Assembly: GCA_964531225.1 (NCBI GenBank)
Contig: CAZHDB010000048.1
Location: 1-7,398 of the forward strand
DNA from: CAZHDB01 sp964531225
GTDB taxonomy: Archaea; Thermoproteota; Thermoprotei_A; Sulfolobales; Desulfurococcaceae
Reading direction: 5' to 3'
DNA: 7,398 nt
Under the pieces are notes generated by a model. That model saw nothing but the letters and a program-made list of their open reading frames with translations, had not been told where the DNA came from and searched no databases. Position 1 is the stretch's first letter; every line of letters begins with the position of its first letter. Both the position numbers and the translations under genes were made by a program. Below are positions 5,884 through 7,398 of the stretch, one piece after another.

Positions 5884-5925
5884 CCACCTACCATCTCTTG
5901 TAGTATATTATTTGTAGTATATAAA
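5884..5925 (-). promoter_or_regulatory. Promoter and SD of vapBC pair 2
   Basis: On the minus strand, TATA box TTTATATA (5925-5918), predicted transcription start near 5895, and AGGTGG (5889-5884) 6 bases before the GTG start. Confidence 0.55.
5898..5922. repeat. 11-bp direct repeat in the vapBC 2 promoter, putative operator
   Basis: TTGTAGTATAT occurs at 5898-5908 and again at 5912-5922, a 14-base period. One copy overlaps the TATA box and the other covers the likely transcription start, so a bound antitoxin would block both TBP and RNA polymerase. Confidence 0.55.
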
Positions 5926-5981
5926 ATGTTCTTACAATAAGATAATGATTAAAATAGTACTACATATTGAATTAAAACCAC

Positions 5982-6293
5982 TTAAACATGATCCATTAAG
6001 ATCGTGTCTACTTTATGCTTCATAATATCTAGTGTTAATGGCTTATCTCTTCTATCATCTATTTTTATTACGGTAACCATTCTCTTTACTCCAAGAGACA
6101 TTATCCTCTCATGAGCTTCAGCTATAATACTAAGGCCTTCAGCTACATCATTGGCCTCAATAATTGTTGACTCAGGTGTAAGCATAAACTTAACATTCTT
6201 CTCCCTTAGAAAACGGATAACTTCGCCCACGTACCTCGAAATACTAGGAGATCCTGTTAATGGAACAATATAGAATGATATAAGCACGGCCAT
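5982..6293 (-). CDS. MTH1187/YkoF-type thiamine-binding-fold protein (DUF77, UPF0045)
   Basis: A 103-residue protein of the MTH1187 family (Pfam thiamine-binding protein). It has the ferredoxin-like opening strand MAVLISFYIVPL with SPSISRYV, the middle LTPESTIIEA segment, and the well-conserved end KIDDRRDKPLT near residues 76-88. Members of the fold bind thiamine or related small ligands and form tetramers; the exact role in archaea is not settled. The start is ATG 6291-6293, because AGGTG on the minus strand (6304-6300) lies 6 bases upstream; the GTG at 6300-6302 is part of this SD and is not the start. The gene diverges from vapBC 3 across a 136-base regulatory spacer and is followed after 104 bases by vapBC 2. 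No thiamine pathway gene is next to it here. Confidence 0.88.
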   Translation of the reverse strand: MAVLISFYIVPLTGSPSISRYVGEVIRFLREKNVKFMLTPESTIIEANDVAEGLSIIAEAHERIMSLGVKRMVTVIKIDDRRDKPLTLDIMKHKVDTILMDHV

Positions 6294-6299
6294 ACCCGA

Positions 6300-6304
6300 C
6301 ACCT
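6300..6304 (-). promoter_or_regulatory. Shine-Dalgarno site of the thiamine-binding-fold gene
   Basis: AGGTG on the minus strand, 6 bases before ATG 6293. It overlaps an in-frame GTG (6302-6300), which is therefore rejected as start. Confidence 0.65.
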
Positions 6305-6349
6305 ATATAGACTTACTACTTACCTTGTTAATTAATACAACCATAGTTA

Positions 6350-6371
6350 ATAAGTAGATATGTATACTTAT
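6350..6371. repeat. Inverted repeat between divergent genes, upstream of vapBC pair 3
   Basis: ATAAGTA (6350-6356) and TACTTAT (6365-6371) are perfect arms around an 8-base spacer. The tandem ACTTACT-ACTTACC at 6311-6324 carries the same core. The arms lie directly upstream of the vapBC 3 TATA box, a possible operator for one or both divergent genes. Confidence 0.45.
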
Positions 6372-6386
6372 CTATATGTAGTATAA

Positions 6387-6423
6387 TTTATAAGAGGGAT
6401 CCTTTAATAATGCGTAATAGGTG
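6387..6423 (+). promoter_or_regulatory. Promoter and SD of vapBC pair 3
   Basis: TATA box TTTATAAG (6387-6394) predicts transcription from about 6415. AGGTG (6419-6423) lies 6 bases before the GTG start at 6430. TGTAGTATA (6377-6385) touches the TATA box on its upstream side. Confidence 0.6.
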
Positions 6424-6429
6424 TAATAA

Positions 6430-6675
6430 GTGGCTAGATACACTACTATTAGATTATCTTTAAAGGATAAGAAAAGACTCGAAAAGCTAGCTAAATTATT
6501 GGGTGGTAAGAGCTTAACGGATACCTTAAGAATTGTCCTTGATATTGCTGAGAAAGAACTTGAAAAATACGATGTTAATATAGATACTGTCTTATCATCT
6601 CTTAAATATGGGAAGGATATAGGTGAAACCGATGCTGAAGATCTTGATAAGTATCTCTATGGTGAAAGCCAGTGA
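6430..6675 (+). CDS. vapB: VapB-type antitoxin, ribbon-helix-helix family (pair 3)
   Basis: An 81-residue protein with a ribbon-helix-helix pattern: strand YTTIRLSLK (residues 4-12), first helix KKRLEKLAKLLG, turn GKSLTD, second helix TLRIVLDIAEKELEKY. The acidic end (residues 65-81, IGETDAEDLDKYLYG) is the likely toxin-binding arm. It should inhibit the following PIN toxin and bind its own promoter. GTG 6430 is chosen because of AGGTG 6 bases upstream. Its stop overlaps the toxin start by four bases (GTGA). It differs clearly from the pair 2 antitoxin, with a longer linker and no AKVKREL motif, so a separate specificity is likely. Confidence 0.85.
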   Translation: MARYTTIRLSLKDKKRLEKLAKLLGGKSLTDTLRIVLDIAEKELEKYDVNIDTVLSSLKYGKDIGETDAEDLDKYLYGESQ

Positions 6676-7157
6676 CAGTCATAGTTGATACAGGTGTGTT
6701 TTTCGCATTCTATAGTTTAAAAGATAAGCACCATCTTGATTCAATAGCTTTAATAACCCACTTAATTGATGGGAAATGGGGTAGAGGCTTCATTACGAAT
6801 CATATACTTGATGAGACACTAAATATACTAAAGTATAAGTTATCACATGATACAGCTAAAGCTTTCATAGAAACATTTATTGAAAAAGACATAGTTAGAA
6901 TCATTAATACAGATGCGGAAATAGAGAAGAAGGCCCTAGAGATATTCATGAAAAATATTCACAGGAAAGGATTTAGCTATACAGATGCCGTAACAGTAGC
7001 TATTATTAAAGAATACGGTATAGACTATCTCCTCTCATACGACCTAAGATCGTTTTCAAACTTCGTAAAAAATATAGTAGGAAGTAATTATTGGATGAAA
7101 CTACCAATAGATGAACGTAAGAGAATAAGTGAACTAATAAGTAAGATTGCTGGCTAA
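6672..7157 (+). CDS. vapC: VapC-type toxin, PIN-domain ribonuclease (pair 3)
   Basis: A 161-residue PIN-domain protein, expected to be an RNase toxin neutralised by the preceding antitoxin. The acidic residues are complete: Asp6 (VIVDTGVFFAF), Glu48 (ILDETLNILK), Asp105 (SYTDAVTVAI) and Asp124 (LSYDLRSF). The DTGVFFAF and DETLNILKYKL segments place it in a PIN subgroup different from the other two toxins in this window. About 35 residues follow the last acidic residue, a longer C-terminal end than in pair 1. The start is GTG 6672, overlapping the antitoxin stop by four bases, with GGTG at 6661-6664 as SD. It ends 41 bases before the convergent ABC transporter gene. Confidence 0.88.
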   Translation: MTVIVDTGVFFAFYSLKDKHHLDSIALITHLIDGKWGRGFITNHILDETLNILKYKLSHDTAKAFIETFIEKDIVRIINTDAEIEKKALEIFMKNIHRKGFSYTDAVTVAIIKEYGIDYLLSYDLRSFSNFVKNIVGSNYWMKLPIDERKRISELISKIAG

Positions 7158-7198
7158 GACATCAAGGTTTAGTATCAAGTATTATTCAAATTTATATT

Positions 7199-7398
7199 CT
7201 ATTTATTCTCTAGCAACTTATTATTGTATAGTAATAAGTCTTTATCTACATTAAAGTTATAATATAGATCTGTTGTTGTCAATAATATTCCTGCACTCTT
7301 CTCCCTAGCCATTCTCCTAAAAATACCTAGGACCATTGATGAAGTTTCTTCATCAAGATTAGATAGTGGTTCGTCGCCAACAATTAATACTGGGTCCT
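7199..7398 (-). CDS. ABC transporter ATP-binding protein, C-terminal fragment (5' part outside window)
   Basis: The last 65 residues of an ABC ATPase; the frame runs off the window end, with the first full codon at 7396-7394. It opens with the Walker B motif DPVLIVGDEP (catalytic Glu in DE) and the D-loop LSNLDEETS. It continues GIFRRMAREKSAGILLTTTDLYY, where the H-loop is expected; the position just before Asp is Thr instead of the usual His. The end is short (LLLYNNKLLENK) with no extra regulatory domain. A member of the exporter or LolD/MacB-like group would fit the SNLD form, but the transporter type cannot be fixed from this piece. Permease and Walker A parts must lie beyond the window. 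Its stop TAG (7201-7199) faces the end of vapBC 3. Confidence 0.85.
   Translation of the reverse strand, partial: DPVLIVGDEPLSNLDEETSSMVLGIFRRMAREKSAGILLTTTDLYYNFNVDKDLLLYNNKLLENK
7216..7239. repeat. Inverted repeat at the 3' end of the ABC ATPase gene
   Basis: ACTTATTA (7216-7223) and TAATAAGT (7232-7239) are perfect 8-bp arms with an 8-base spacer, within the last coding residues (LLLYNNKL). It could form a stem near the mRNA end, but no T run follows on the minus strand. Confidence 0.4.
7336..7356. repeat. Perfect 9-bp-arm hairpin in the ABC ATPase D-loop region
   Basis: TTGATGAAG (7336-7344), loop TTT, CTTCATCAA (7348-7356). It lies in coding sequence for LDEETSSM and may be a by-product of the protein sequence. 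Confidence 0.45.

Noticed and set aside
6300..6302. GTG as start of the thiamine-binding-fold gene
   Set aside because: It is part of the AGGTG SD for ATG 6293, and the family begins with the MAxxISF-type strand.
2650..7198. Insertion sequence or integrated element around the TA pairs
   Set aside because: No transposase, integrase, tRNA gene or flanking long repeats are visible in the window.

Overview
The window looks like a piece of a hyperthermophilic crenarchaeal chromosome, most likely from the Desulfurococcales (a Staphylothermus- or Desulfurococcus-like genome). This is an inference from very AT-rich DNA, heavy AGA/AGG and ATA codon use, Shine-Dalgarno (SD) sequences of the form AGGTG placed 6 nt before the start codon, frequent GTG and TTG starts, TATA-type promoters, and the protein families present. 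No RNA gene, CRISPR array or transposase is visible.

Positions 1-2117 (+) form a purine nucleotide operon. It holds the 3' part of a fused two-domain GMP synthase (guaA), then a 6-oxopurine-type phosphoribosyltransferase whose SD lies directly behind the guaA stop codon. A 211-base spacer follows, carrying an imperfect palindrome, T-rich stretches and possible promoters. Next comes a small two-helix membrane protein with a long charged cytoplasmic tail (2329-2649).

Positions 2650-7157 are an accessory-looking stretch with three complete VapBC toxin-antitoxin pairs: an AbrB-type pair (3354-2721, -), a ribbon-helix-helix pair (5877-5198, -) and a second ribbon-helix-helix pair (6430-7157, +). 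Between them lie a DHA2-type major facilitator drug/H+ antiporter (4792-3467, -), a 4-oxalocrotonate-tautomerase-like protein (5084-4893, -) and an MTH1187-type thiamine-binding-fold protein (6293-5982, -). Each TA pair has overlapping genes and its own SD and TATA-like box. Their promoter regions contain short direct and inverted repeats, and some words are shared between pairs, which suggests autoregulatory operators and perhaps cross-talk.

Positions 7199-7398 (-) hold the C-terminal end of an ABC transporter ATPase. It has Walker B and D-loop motifs but no histidine at the H-loop position.

I see no convincing new multi-gene defence or metabolic system. The observations most worth testing are the operator-like repeats of the three TA promoters, a perfect 20-bp palindrome inside the transporter gene, and the alternative starts of the tautomerase, only one of which exposes the catalytic proline.
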